A DNA stretch of 34,391 nt from Verrucomicrobiota bacterium (GCA_021733945.1 JAIPJX010000041.1:1-34391); one strand, 5' to 3'; positions 23,043-31,686 are shown, numbered from the stretch's first letter. The notes: a model not told the origin generated them from the sequence alone. Numbers and translations: made by a program.

Positions 23043-25477
23043 AAACCTTCATCACACTTGTGCTCACAGGATGGCTCACCTGCCTTCCATCGATGGCAGC
23101 CGGCCCACCATCTTCCAACAACAACAACAACCTCTTTAACGCCATCCGCGCCGGTGACCATGCCGCGGTGCGGTCCCTGATCAAAACCGGGACCGGCGTC
23201 AACGCCCGCGATGACGAAGGCAACACTCCGCTGATCGCCGCGGCGTTGAACGCCGATGTTGCCGTGCTGAAACTGCTCATCGAGGCCGGAGCCGAAGTGA
23301 ACGCAACCAACCAGGCCGGTGCCAGCGCGTTGCTGCGTGCGGCCACGTTCATGGACAAGACCCGGCTACTCGTCACGGCGGGAGCCGATGTCAAAGCGCG
23401 CTCTCAATTGGGCAACGGCGTGCTTATCCTCGCCGCGCGGAAGCCGGGCAACAGCGGGACCGTGAAACTGCTGCTGGACCGCGGCGTGGAGGTCAACGCG
23501 ACGAATGGGTTCGGGGGAACGGCGTTGATGGCCGCGGTGGCCGCAGAGGACACCCAATCCGTTCGCCTGTTGCTCGACCAGGGTGCCGATGTGAACGCCG
23601 GGCCCAAAATGAATAACCAGGGTTTTCTCTTTGGCGGCGGCCGTTCGCCTTTAATGTGGGCGGCTTTCCGCGGAAATGAAGAATTGACTCGGCTGCTCCT
23701 CGCCCGTGGTGCGAACGTCAATGGAGCCACGCTGATTGGCGGTGCCCTTAAGCAGGCGGCGTGGGCTGGGAACCCCAAGATTGCCCGAGTTCTGCTCGAC
23801 GCCGGTGCGCCGGTGGATCAACGCGACCGAAGGACCAACTACACGCCCCTGCACTGGGCGGCCTCCTCAGAGAAATTCGATGCCACGCTGGTGCAACTGC
23901 TGCTCGCGCGCGGCGCGGATGTCAACGCCGAGGGCGGTCAAACGCTCGACAACTTTCTTGGTGTGGCGCAAACCCCGTTGATGCTCGCCCTGAAGCGCGG
24001 GGAGACGCCAATAGTCGCCGCTCTGCGCAAGGCAGGCGCGCATGAGGTTGAGCCACTATCAAAAAAACCTAACGCCGTACCAGCACGAACTGCAGTGAGT
24101 TCCGCCGACACGGACACGATGATTGATGCGATACGACGCGCGCTTCCACCGCTGCAGAAGTCGGCGGTCGAATCCAAGGCAACTTATCTCCGGCACGCGA
24201 GTCGGCAGGATTGTGTTTCGTGTCACCAGCAATCCCTCCCGTTGAGCGCAATTGGCGTGGCCCAGAGCCGACATTTTGCAGTGGATGAGACGGCGTTGAA
24301 CCAGATGATGGCTGATATTGGACGCTTCGCTGTCATGAATCAGGAACTGAATCTGGAAGCAACGTTTCACCCGGCGCCAGCCATTCAATATGGCTACACG
24401 CTGCTCGCGCGCCATCTAAACGAGCAGACTCCCTCAATGTCCACGGATTCACAGGTGCATTTCTTGACCGTTATGCAGCAAGCTGACGGGCACTGGGCGT
24501 GGAATCTCCCGCGGCCTCCCATTCAGTCGAGTGACATCGTGGCTACGGCGCTCGCAATGCAGGCGATCCAGTCCTATGCCCCCCCGGGACGTAAGCATGA
24601 AATCAACGAGCGGGTGGGCCGCGCGCAGGCATGGCTGTTGAAGGCAAAGCCGGAAGGGAACGAGGAACGCACTTTTCAGCTCCTCGGGCTCGCCTGGGCC
24701 GGCGAACGGCCCGACCGACTGAAGCCATTCGCGGAAGCCTTGATCCGGGACCAACGCGATGACGGCGGATGGTCGCAGCTGGCGAAACTTTCCAGTGATG
24801 CTTACGCCACCGGCCAGGCGCTCTACTCATTGCAAGTGGCCGGACTCGGCGCCGGCCACCCTGCCGTGCGAAAGGGCATCGAGTTTCTGCTTCGCACCCA
24901 GCTCGACGATGGCACCTGGTATGTAGCGACGCGCTCTCATCCGTTCCAACCGTCGATGGAGAGCGGTTTTCCTCACGGCAAGGATGGCTGGATTTCGTGC
25001 GCCGCGACCTGCTGGGCGGTGATGGCGCTCGCCATGTCCCTGGATCCGAGCGAAGTGCCGGCGACAATCCCGGCGATTGCCTGGTTCCAATCCCCAGCCC
25101 CATCCGCTGCTTCCAATGCGTCTATTGAGGTGGCGGGAGCAGTGGAGTTCACCCGCGACATCCAGCCTCTGCTCGAACGTTCCTGTGTGGCGTGTCACAG
25201 CGGCGAAAAACCCAAGGGCGGCTTCCAAGTGACCGGACGGACAGCCTTGCTCAAAGGCGGCAAGCGGGGCGATGCGGTTGTCATTCCCGGCAAGGCGGAT
25301 GCCAGTCCGTTAGTCCGCTTCGTCCGAGATCAGGTCGAGGACATGGAGATGCCCCCGTTGGACAAGCGCGGGAAATATCCCGCGTTGACGACGGACGAGA
25401 CCCTGCGGCTCCGAGCCTGGATTAATCGAGGCGCGGTGTGGCCGGAGGGGCTATCCCTCCGAGCAGCCGGAAAGTGA
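23039..25477 (+). CDS. exported ankyrin repeat / terpenoid-cyclase-like / PSCyt1 cytochrome protein
   Basis: 812 residues with a signal peptide (residues 1-21, ending SMAA). At about 30-340 there are ankyrin repeats (LLIEAGAEVNA, LLLDQGADVNA, LLLARGADVNA). The middle part has a haem-binding type motif CVSCH (392-396) and then an alpha-barrel region resembling squalene/terpenoid cyclases, with QW-type motifs QADGHW, QRDDGGW and QLDDGTW. The C-terminus is a Planctomycete-type cytochrome c domain (PSCyt1) with CVACH at 716-720, the lead-in FTRDIQPLLE and the closing EMPP. The catalytic Asp-rich motif of real cyclases is not evident, so the barrel is more likely a binding module. It probably acts in the periplasm in electron transfer or as a haem-bearing scaffold. 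It follows kinase-2 closely and was coupled by GTGA to a now broken dioxygenase gene. Confidence 0.85.
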   Translation: MKTFITLVLTGWLTCLPSMAAGPPSSNNNNNLFNAIRAGDHAAVRSLIKTGTGVNARDDEGNTPLIAAALNADVAVLKLLIEAGAEVNATNQAGASALLRAATFMDKTRLLVTAGADVKARSQLGNGVLILAARKPGNSGTVKLLLDRGVEVNATNGFGGTALMAAVAAEDTQSVRLLLDQGADVNAGPKMNNQGFLFGGGRSPLMWAAFRGNEELTRLLLARGANVNGATLIGGALKQAAWAGNPKIARVLLDAGAPVDQRDRRTNYTPLHWAASSEKFDATLVQLLLARGADVNAEGGQTLDNFLGVAQTPLMLALKRGETPIVAALRKAGAHEVEPLSKKPNAVPARTAVSSADTDTMIDAIRRALPPLQKSAVESKATYLRHASRQDCVSCHQQSLPLSAIGVAQSRHFAVDETALNQMMADIGRFAVMNQELNLEATFHPAPAIQYGYTLLARHLNEQTPSMSTDSQVHFLTVMQQADGHWAWNLPRPPIQSSDIVATALAMQAIQSYAPPGRKHEINERVGRAQAWLLKAKPEGNEERTFQLLGLAWAGERPDRLKPFAEALIRDQRDDGGWSQLAKLSSDAYATGQALYSLQVAGLGAGHPAVRKGIEFLLRTQLDDGTWYVATRSHPFQPSMESGFPHGKDGWISCAATCWAVMALAMSLDPSEVPATIPAIAWFQSPAPSAASNASIEVAGAVEFTRDIQPLLERSCVACHSGEKPKGGFQVTGRTALLKGGKRGDAVVIPGKADASPLVRFVRDQVEDMEMPPLDKRGKYPALTTDETLRLRAWINRGAVWPEGLSLRAAGK

Positions 25478-25632
25478 CTCGACGCCAAACCATTCACCAA
25501 AACTTTTTAATGGGACGTGTGCTCAATCGGAAAGGTGAACCGCTGAAAGGGTTTCGTATCGAGGTCTGGCAGGCGAACACTCATGGGCGCTACGCACACC
25601 CATCCGACTCAAATCCCGCACCCCTGGATCCA
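25474..25632 (+). pseudogene. remnant of an intradiol ring-cleavage dioxygenase
   Basis: GTG 25474 overlaps the stop of the preceding gene (GTGA) and opens V-TRRQTIHQNF, which looks like the start of a twin-arginine signal. This runs directly into LMGRVLNRKGEPLKG and VEVWQAN-like sequence (IEVWQANTHGRYAHPSD ... APLDP), the N-terminal beta-sandwich pattern of protocatechuate 3,4-dioxygenase-type enzymes. The iron-ligand region (two Tyr, two His) is absent, and similarity stops at 25632. About three quarters of the gene is missing, and the middle of the N-terminal part also appears deleted. It is not functional. Confidence 0.7.
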
Positions 25633-25660
25633 AGGCGTCGTGGAGCCCTGGTACGTGGCG

Positions 25661-25666
25661 TATAAT
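25661..25666 (+). promoter_or_regulatory. possible -10 box for sigma-2
   Basis: A perfect TATAAT lies 39 nt before ATG 25705. The -35 position at 17-nt spacing (TCGTGG) is poor, so this is a weak housekeeping-promoter candidate. Confidence 0.35.
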
Positions 25667-25704
25667 CCCTCGTCATCCAACCCCGACGGGTTATGCTCCA
25701 CCCC

Positions 25705-26286
25705 ATGCCCAGTGACGTGACTCAACTGCTCAGTTCCATTGAATCCGGCGATCCGAAGGCAGCCGAGGAATTGCTGCCGCTGGTATATGAGGAGCTTCGA
25801 CGACTGGCGGCGCACAAGATGGCCAATGAACGACCCGGGCAGACCCTGCAGGCGACAGCCCTCGTCCATGAAGCCTGGGTGAAGCTGGCTGGTTCCAGTC
25901 AACAGCAGTGGCGGGGACGTTCGCACTTTTTCGGCGCCGCAGCCGAGGCCATGCGCCGAATCCTCATCGACAAGGCGCGACGCCGGACGGCGCAAAAACG
26001 TGGCGACGGGATTCAATTGGAGAAACTCAACGAATCCAGGATCGAACTCCGCGCACCCCCCGACGAAATCCTCGCGGTCAGCGAAGCGCTGGACCAGCTG
26101 GCCAAAAAGGAACCAGTCAGTGCCGAGGTGGTCAAACTGAAGTACTTCGTGGGGATGACGCTCCCGGAGATTGCCGAAGCTCTCGATGTGTCATTGAGCA
26201 CAGTTGAACGGCACTGGTCTTTCGCAAAGGCCTGGCTGCGCACCGCTGTTCGGGGGGATTCCGGAGCGAACGCTCCTTCGGGTTAA
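25705..26286 (+). CDS. ECF-type RNA polymerase sigma factor (TIGR02999-like), sigma-2
   Basis: A 193-residue ECF sigma factor, uninterrupted where sigma-1 carries its insert (AAEELLPLVYEELRRLAAHKM). Region 2 is LVHEAWVKLAG ... SHFFGAAAEAMRRILIDKARR; region 4 is KLKYFVGMTLPEIAEALDVSLSTVERHWSFAKAWL. The start at 25705 (MPSDVTQLL) matches sigma-1; the frame is open from 25693. The last residues (SGANAPSG) are encoded by a hairpin GGAGCG-AA-CGCTCC (26263-26276) and differ from the family, so the C-terminus may have been altered. Kinase-3 starts 66 bp downstream, giving the typical sigma-kinase pair. There is no anti-sigma factor. Confidence 0.92.
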   Translation: MPSDVTQLLSSIESGDPKAAEELLPLVYEELRRLAAHKMANERPGQTLQATALVHEAWVKLAGSSQQQWRGRSHFFGAAAEAMRRILIDKARRRTAQKRGDGIQLEKLNESRIELRAPPDEILAVSEALDQLAKKEPVSAEVVKLKYFVGMTLPEIAEALDVSLSTVERHWSFAKAWLRTAVRGDSGANAPSG

Positions 26287-26296
26287 AAAAGAAAAC

Positions 26297-26307
26297 CTTT
26301 TTTGAAG
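26297..26307 (+). promoter_or_regulatory. candidate kinase control element (copy before kinase-3)
   Basis: CTTTTTTGAAG starts 56 nt before ATG 26353. Here an upstream AAAAAAG can pair with CTTTTTT, so a weak hairpin is possible; that pairing is shorter before kinase-2 and absent before kinase-1, which argues for a sequence-recognised site over a terminator. Confidence 0.45.
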
Positions 26308-26352
26308 GGTTTCAGGATCGGATTGCGCCATTAAAGGTCAGGCATCCCAATC

Positions 26353-29300
26353 ATGAACGAATCAAATCCAGCCTCATCGCCGTCAGAGCGGGAGCTGTTC
26401 TTCGAAGCCTTGGGCAAGACATCGAAAGAAGCACGCTCCGACTTTCTGGACGGTGCCTGCTTCAACCAGCCAGAGCTGCGCCGCCGCATTGAAGAGCTGC
26501 TCGCGAGCCATGCCCGGCAGGATAGCTTCATGAAAGAAGCCGCCCTTGACGGTGCCACCACACTCCAGGAGACCCCGCTCTCTGAAAGCCCCGGCACGGT
26601 CATCGATCGCTACAAGCTGCTCCAGCAGATCGGAGAGGGTGGAATGGGTGTCGTCTACATGGCGGAACAGACCGAACCCGTGACACGCAAGGTCGCGCTC
26701 AAGATCATCAAGCTGGGCATGGACACCAAACAGGTCGTTGCCCGTTTCGAAGCCGAGCGACAGGCCCTGGCCATGATGGATCATCCCAACATTGCGAAAG
26801 TGTTGGACGCCGGAGCCACGGACACCGGCCGCCCATATTTCGTCATGGAGCTGGTGCGCGGAGTGCCCATCACCGAATACTGCGACAAGAACAAACTCTC
26901 CACCCTGGAACGGCTCAACCTGTTCATTCCCGTGTGCCAGGCCATCCAGCATGCCCACCAGAAAGGAATCATTCATCGCGACATCAAGCCCTCCAACGTG
27001 ATGGTCACGTTGCATGACGGCAACGCCGTTCCGAAAGTGATCGACTTTGGAATCGCCAAGGCCACGAACCAGAAGCTGACCGAGAAGACGCTGTTCACGA
27101 ACTACGCGCAAATGATCGGGACGCCGGCTTACATGAGTCCGGAACAGGCGGAGATGAGCGGACTGGACGTGGACACTCGGACGGACGTCTATTCGCTCGG
27201 TGTTCTCCTCTACGAATTGCTGACCGGCAGCACTCCGTTTCCTTCAAAGGAACTATTGAGCATGGGTTACGGCGAAATGCAGAAGGTGATCGCGGAGAAG
27301 GAGCCGCCGAAGCCGAGCACGCGGTTGAGCACGATGCAACACGAGGAGCTCACCGTCACCGCCGACAAGCGAAGCGCGGAGGGAGTGGCCCTGCGCAAGC
27401 AGTTCCAGGGGGATCTGGACTGGATCGTGATGAAGGCGCTGGAGAAGGACCGTACGCATCGCTACGAAACGGTCAACGGACTCGTCGCCGACATCCGCCG
27501 CCATCTTGACAATGAACCGGTCTCCGCCGCCGCTCCCACCTTCAGCTACCAGTTCAGCAAGTTTTACCGCAGGAACCGGAAATACATGCGCGTGGCGGCG
27601 ACTGTGGCCGGGTTGCTCGTCCTGGCCACAGGCTTCGCCAGCTTTCAGGCCGTTCGGGCCACTCGTGCTGAAAGGGAGCAAACCAGGCAGAGGGAGATTG
27701 CGGTCAAGGCATTGGACGGGGAGAAGGAACAACGGGCCCGGGCGCAAGCCAGCGCACAGAAAGCCATCGAGGCCGGTCAACGCGCCGAAGCCGGTGAACG
27801 GGAGGCGGAAGACCGTGCGACGGCCTTGAAGGTAAACCATTACTTCCAGAATATCGCACTGGCGTATGAAGAAATGTCGGCCAACCGACCGGCCCACGCA
27901 CTCAAGCTGCTGAATGATTGTCCCGAGGATCTACGGGGTTGGGAATGGAACCATGTACGCCACCGTTCCATCGCGTCCGGACAGCCAATCACCCAGTTTA
28001 CCGATCCCATCTACTATATGGCCGTCAGTTCGAATGGGCGGCATGTGGCCTTGATTTCGAACCAAATGTTGCAGGTTGCCGAGCTGACTGCCGCAGGCAC
28101 TTTGAAACGGCGCCAGGTGCTGGGATTGGTGCCTCCTCCCTTTGTCGAAAGTATGCCATGGTGCGCCTTCAGCGCCGACGGCCAGTTCCTGGCTGCGGCG
28201 TCAACGAATGGAATTGCAAAGCTGTGGAATATGGAAGATCGCACGCTCGTTCGCTCTTTTCAGGGCAGTACGAATGCGATTGATGCCATTGCTATTTATC
28301 CGTCCGGCAAGGAAATCGCAGTCGCAAAGCGGGATGATCAGGCAATCAACATCTTCGACGTCTCAAGCGGGAAACTGATCCGGCCGCTCCCGACGGTGAG
28401 AATGTGCTTCTCACTCGCGTACAGTCCTGACGGCCGGTGGCTCGCCTCTGGAGCCGGCGAACGTGAAATCTGGATCTGGGAGTCGTCTACGGGAAACCTG
28501 GTAAAGAAGTTGAGTTATCCCAGTCCAGTCCAGGCACTGGCTTTCAGCCCTGACAGCGGATGGCTGGCCGGTGGCGGCAACACTACGCTCAAGCTCTGGG
28601 AGGTCTCGAGTTGGAACCTTGCGGCGACACTTGAAGGACACACCGCCTGGATCAACTCGGTGGCGTTTACTCCTGACGGAACCCGGCTGGTCTCGGCGGG
28701 ACTCGACCGGGAGATCAAGATCTGGGAACCTTTCAAGGAACGAGAAATCCTTTCGCTGGTCGGTCACACCAATAGCATCTCGGCCATCGCCGTGACTCCC
28801 GGTGGACGGCTAGTTTCCGGAAGTATGGATGGCACCATGCAAGTCTGGGAGACGTCGCCGCTGCCCGAGCGGCGGGAACTCTTCACCTTGACCGGGCATA
28901 CGAATCGCGTGTTTTCGTTGGCATTTGATCCCTATAGGAGCGGGCGTCTGGTTTCCGTGGGTGAGGACCGGGGTTTGGTCTGGGACATCGTTGAACAGGC
29001 TCTAGTCGGCAGCTTCCCTGCCATCTTCGACGTCACCTTCAGTCGGGATGGACGCCACATGATCTCGCCAATGCCAAGTCCCCCGGATGAGGACCGTATG
29101 TGGGTGGAGGTCCGCGACGGAAACTCACCCGACATCGTTCATACCTCGACGAAAAAGGACTTCGTCATTTTTAGTGCGGACATCTCCGTGGACGGGAATT
29201 GGGTAGCGGGGGGAACCTGCGATCGAGAAATCCTGGTCTGGAATCGAAAGACCGGAACTCAGAGCGGAGTTCAGCATGGACATCAGTCGTATGTTAACAC

Positions 29301-31161
29301 CCTGAGATTCAGTCCGAAAGGGCGTTACCTCGTCTCCGTCGGTGATCACGGTGAGACGCTGCGCTGGGACGCCACCCGCCTCACCGAGACGCAAGACGGT
29401 CTGCAACTCCTACCACCGTCCGCCACGCGCGAGTTCTCGCACATTGGCTTCAGCCCGGATGGGCAAAGGCTGGCGACGGGCGATGGGTTCGACGGAATTT
29501 TCATCCTCAACGTCGGGACTGGCGAAAAGCTCCGGCACATCCCCCGGGCGCATGGCGGGATCGTTCTGGGGGTAAAGTTCAGCCCGAACGGACGACGTCT
29601 GGCCTCCTGCGGCATGGACAACGTCGTGCGCCTGTGGAATGCGGACACCGGGGAAGCCCTGCGGACGTTCATCGGACACACGGCGTCCGTGTACGACGTC
29701 GCGTTCAGCCCGGACGGCCGCATGCTCGCCTCCTGCGGTCCGGATCAAACCGTCAAACTGTGGGAAGCGATTGATTCCGTTGCGGTGATGCCCTTCGCCA
29801 ACGCCAGCGGCGATCCCAACCGCGAATACCTCAGCGACGGAATTACCGAGAGCCTCATTAACAGCCTGTCTCAATCCCCGAATCTGGAGGTAAAGTCGCG
29901 GGACTCGGCGTTTCGCTACAAGGGGAAGGACACCGACTCGCAAACCATCGGGCGCGAGCTGGGAGTGCGGGCCATCTTCAAGGGCCGCATCACCCAGCAG
30001 GGCGATACGCTGGCCATCAGCGCCGAGCTGATCGACACCCAGAGCGACACCCGTCTGTGGGGCGAGGAATACACCAGCAAGTCCTCGGACATTCCCTCGT
30101 TGCCGGGCGAACTCGCCCGGGAAATGACGATGGCGTTGCGACTGCACCTGACGGGCGAAGAAGAAAGGCGGGTGACGAAGAATTACACCGCGAATCCGGA
30201 CGCTTATCAGGATTATCTGCAAGGCCTCTACTTTTTGAACCAACCAACTGGTGAGGCGTTAAGAAAGGGCATCGATTATTTCCAAAAGGCCATCGCAAAG
30301 GATCCCAAATACGCGCTGGCTTACGCCGGCATAGCCGCCTGCTACCAGAGTCTGGTACGCTTTGTTCTCATCCCCCCGAAAGAGGGCATATCGAGCGCCC
30401 GGGAAGCGGCGCTCAAAGCCCTCAAACTGGACGATACACTCTCCGAAGCTCGTGCCATGCTCGGATGGATCAAGGCGGTTTATGACTGGGAGTGGGACGA
30501 AGGGGAGAAGGAATTGAAACGGGCCATTGAAATCGATCCTAACGATTTTTGGGCTCATGGGCTGTATGCGAACATGCTGGAGAAAATGGGGCGGCTCGAA
30601 AGCGCCGTCCCGGAACGAAATCGCGCACTGGACATTGATCCGTTGTCACTGCGCGCGGCTTTGGGTAGTTGGAGAAAACTCTTCTACGAAGGGCGGACTG
30701 AACAAGCAATCAAACACGCACGAACACTGATTGAGGCAGACTCGACTTTTGTTCCGGGATATGTGTTTCTTTGCCTTTCCTATCTTCAGCAATCGAGCTA
30801 TGAGCAAGGCATAGCAGAGATCGAAAAGGCCGTGACTGCGTTCCCGGAGAGCACGGATGCCCTGTCGATACTCGGATATGCCTGCGCTGTGGCGGGCAAA
30901 AGAGAGGAGGCGCAGAGTGTGCTCCGCAAGTTGGATAACCTTCCGAAAGAGGCATACGTTCCCCCCGGGTCCATTGCCATGATCTATGCGGCATTGGGAG
31001 AAAAAGACATGGCATTTGAATGGCTCGAAAAGGCCTGCGAGGACCGATCGATTCTCAGTGTGGGTATGTTCGCATACGTCAAGCTTCACCCGGCCTTTGA
31101 TCCGCTCCGCTCGGACCCGCGCTTTGCCGACCTGCTCCGCCGCATGAACCTCCAGCCCTAA
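26353..31161 (+). CDS. serine/threonine kinase with WD40, TolB-like and TPR domains, kinase-3
   Basis: 1602 residues. The N-terminal part repeats kinase-2: P-loop GEGGMG, Lys117, HRDIKPSN with Asp210, DFG 231-233, GTPAYMSPEQ, and a membrane helix at about 411-431. Residues from about 550 to 1135 are WD40 repeats (FSPDGRWLASG, FTPDGTRLVSA, FSPNGRRLASC ... VKLWEA). At about 1140 the last WD40 strand joins directly to a TolB-like domain (SVAVMPFANASGDP, YLSDGITESLI, AIFKGRI, LWGEEY). From about 1280 to the end come TPR repeats, closing with FDPLRSDPRFADLLRRM. That C-terminal block is typical of another kinase family (kinase-TolB-TPR), so the gene looks like a fusion of two kinase types. All catalytic residues are present. 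It pairs with sigma-2 just upstream. Confidence 0.92.
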   Translation: MNESNPASSPSERELFFEALGKTSKEARSDFLDGACFNQPELRRRIEELLASHARQDSFMKEAALDGATTLQETPLSESPGTVIDRYKLLQQIGEGGMGVVYMAEQTEPVTRKVALKIIKLGMDTKQVVARFEAERQALAMMDHPNIAKVLDAGATDTGRPYFVMELVRGVPITEYCDKNKLSTLERLNLFIPVCQAIQHAHQKGIIHRDIKPSNVMVTLHDGNAVPKVIDFGIAKATNQKLTEKTLFTNYAQMIGTPAYMSPEQAEMSGLDVDTRTDVYSLGVLLYELLTGSTPFPSKELLSMGYGEMQKVIAEKEPPKPSTRLSTMQHEELTVTADKRSAEGVALRKQFQGDLDWIVMKALEKDRTHRYETVNGLVADIRRHLDNEPVSAAAPTFSYQFSKFYRRNRKYMRVAATVAGLLVLATGFASFQAVRATRAEREQTRQREIAVKALDGEKEQRARAQASAQKAIEAGQRAEAGEREAEDRATALKVNHYFQNIALAYEEMSANRPAHALKLLNDCPEDLRGWEWNHVRHRSIASGQPITQFTDPIYYMAVSSNGRHVALISNQMLQVAELTAAGTLKRRQVLGLVPPPFVESMPWCAFSADGQFLAAASTNGIAKLWNMEDRTLVRSFQGSTNAIDAIAIYPSGKEIAVAKRDDQAINIFDVSSGKLIRPLPTVRMCFSLAYSPDGRWLASGAGEREIWIWESSTGNLVKKLSYPSPVQALAFSPDSGWLAGGGNTTLKLWEVSSWNLAATLEGHTAWINSVAFTPDGTRLVSAGLDREIKIWEPFKEREILSLVGHTNSISAIAVTPGGRLVSGSMDGTMQVWETSPLPERRELFTLTGHTNRVFSLAFDPYRSGRLVSVGEDRGLVWDIVEQALVGSFPAIFDVTFSRDGRHMISPMPSPPDEDRMWVEVRDGNSPDIVHTSTKKDFVIFSADISVDGNWVAGGTCDREILVWNRKTGTQSGVQHGHQSYVNTLRFSPKGRYLVSVGDHGETLRWDATRLTETQDGLQLLPPSATREFSHIGFSPDGQRLATGDGFDGIFILNVGTGEKLRHIPRAHGGIVLGVKFSPNGRRLASCGMDNVVRLWNADTGEALRTFIGHTASVYDVAFSPDGRMLASCGPDQTVKLWEAIDSVAVMPFANASGDPNREYLSDGITESLINSLSQSPNLEVKSRDSAFRYKGKDTDSQTIGRELGVRAIFKGRITQQGDTLAISAELIDTQSDTRLWGEEYTSKSSDIPSLPGELAREMTMALRLHLTGEEERRVTKNYTANPDAYQDYLQGLYFLNQPTGEALRKGIDYFQKAIAKDPKYALAYAGIAACYQSLVRFVLIPPKEGISSAREAALKALKLDDTLSEARAMLGWIKAVYDWEWDEGEKELKRAIEIDPNDFWAHGLYANMLEKMGRLESAVPERNRALDIDPLSLRAALGSWRKLFYEGRTEQAIKHARTLIEADSTFVPGYVFLCLSYLQQSSYEQGIAEIEKAVTAFPESTDALSILGYACAVAGKREEAQSVLRKLDNLPKEAYVPPGSIAMIYAALGEKDMAFEWLEKACEDRSILSVGMFAYVKLHPAFDPLRSDPRFADLLRRMNLQP

Positions 31162-31279
31162 AAACGTCATCCAAACAGACCGTTTCAAACAGCGATCAGG
31201 GGAAGTGAATCACTCAAGCGAGTTGACCTGAATAGGTGCCGTGAACCCGACGGAGATATTCCCCCGCCGCGGCAACCCG

Positions 31280-31470
31280 GCCTGTCGCAGCGCGACAGCC
31301 CCTACCCGGGGCAAACTGTTTGGCGGTTCATGGGCGAGGATCTCCAAGAAATGAATGCGAATCGAGACCGTTGAACGCTCCCCCACTTGTAGCGCCGATT
31401 GGTAATCGGCTGTGCCGCGGATTGGCAATCCGCGATACGGCAGACTGCCAGTCTGCGCTACATTTAACCA
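31280..31470. repeat. dispersed structured repeat, copy 2 (long form)
   Basis: The direct counterpart of 13616-13780, longer by one hairpin unit. The 3' part, 31388-31462, is highly ordered: an outer stem TGTAGC (31388-31393) / GCTACA (31457-31462) encloses three perfect hairpins with 7-bp arms and 3-nt loops, GCCGATT-ggt-AATCGGC (31394), GCGGATT-ggc-AATCCGC (31417) and GCAGACT-gcc-AGTCTGC (31440). They start exactly 23 bp apart and are separated by 6-nt linkers. A hairpin CTGTCGC-AGC-GCGACAG lies at the 5' end (31282-31298). The rest of the gap between kinase-3 and the antitoxin (31162-31279, 31471-31631) shows no gene. Confidence 0.92.
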
Positions 31471-31631
31471 ACGGTTCATGGAGAGTATTGTCAGCAATCT
31501 TTGTGGCAGTTGATGCAGCAGTATCGATGCACCCATGTGAACTTCCCGCAATTCACCGACGGGGTCAATCCGACGTCTGCTCATTCATCATCCATCCGTG
31601 GTTTTTGGTTTTTGGATCGCCGTTTTTCGGT

Positions 31632-31665
31632 TGATCACCGATCATTCTGGCTGGTCAGGCCAGAA
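31632..31665 (+). promoter_or_regulatory. paired palindromes, candidate antitoxin operator
   Basis: Two adjacent palindromes, TGATC-ACC-GATCA (31632-31644) and TTCTGGC-tggtcag-GCCAGAA (31645-31665), end 21 nt before the antitoxin ATG. Phd/YefM antitoxins bind palindromic sites in this position, so these are reasonable operator candidates. No clear -35/-10 pair is seen. Confidence 0.45.
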
Positions 31666-31686
31666 GTCTTCGAATAGCGTTTGACC

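Noticed and set aside
31388..31462. Short CRISPR-like array (regular 23-bp period)
   Set aside because: The repeating units are hairpins with differing arms and 6-nt linkers, too short for spacers, and there are no cas genes.
31388..31462. Degenerate tRNA gene
   Set aside because: The fold has four stems, but there are no T-loop, D-loop or anticodon features and the loops are only 3 nt.
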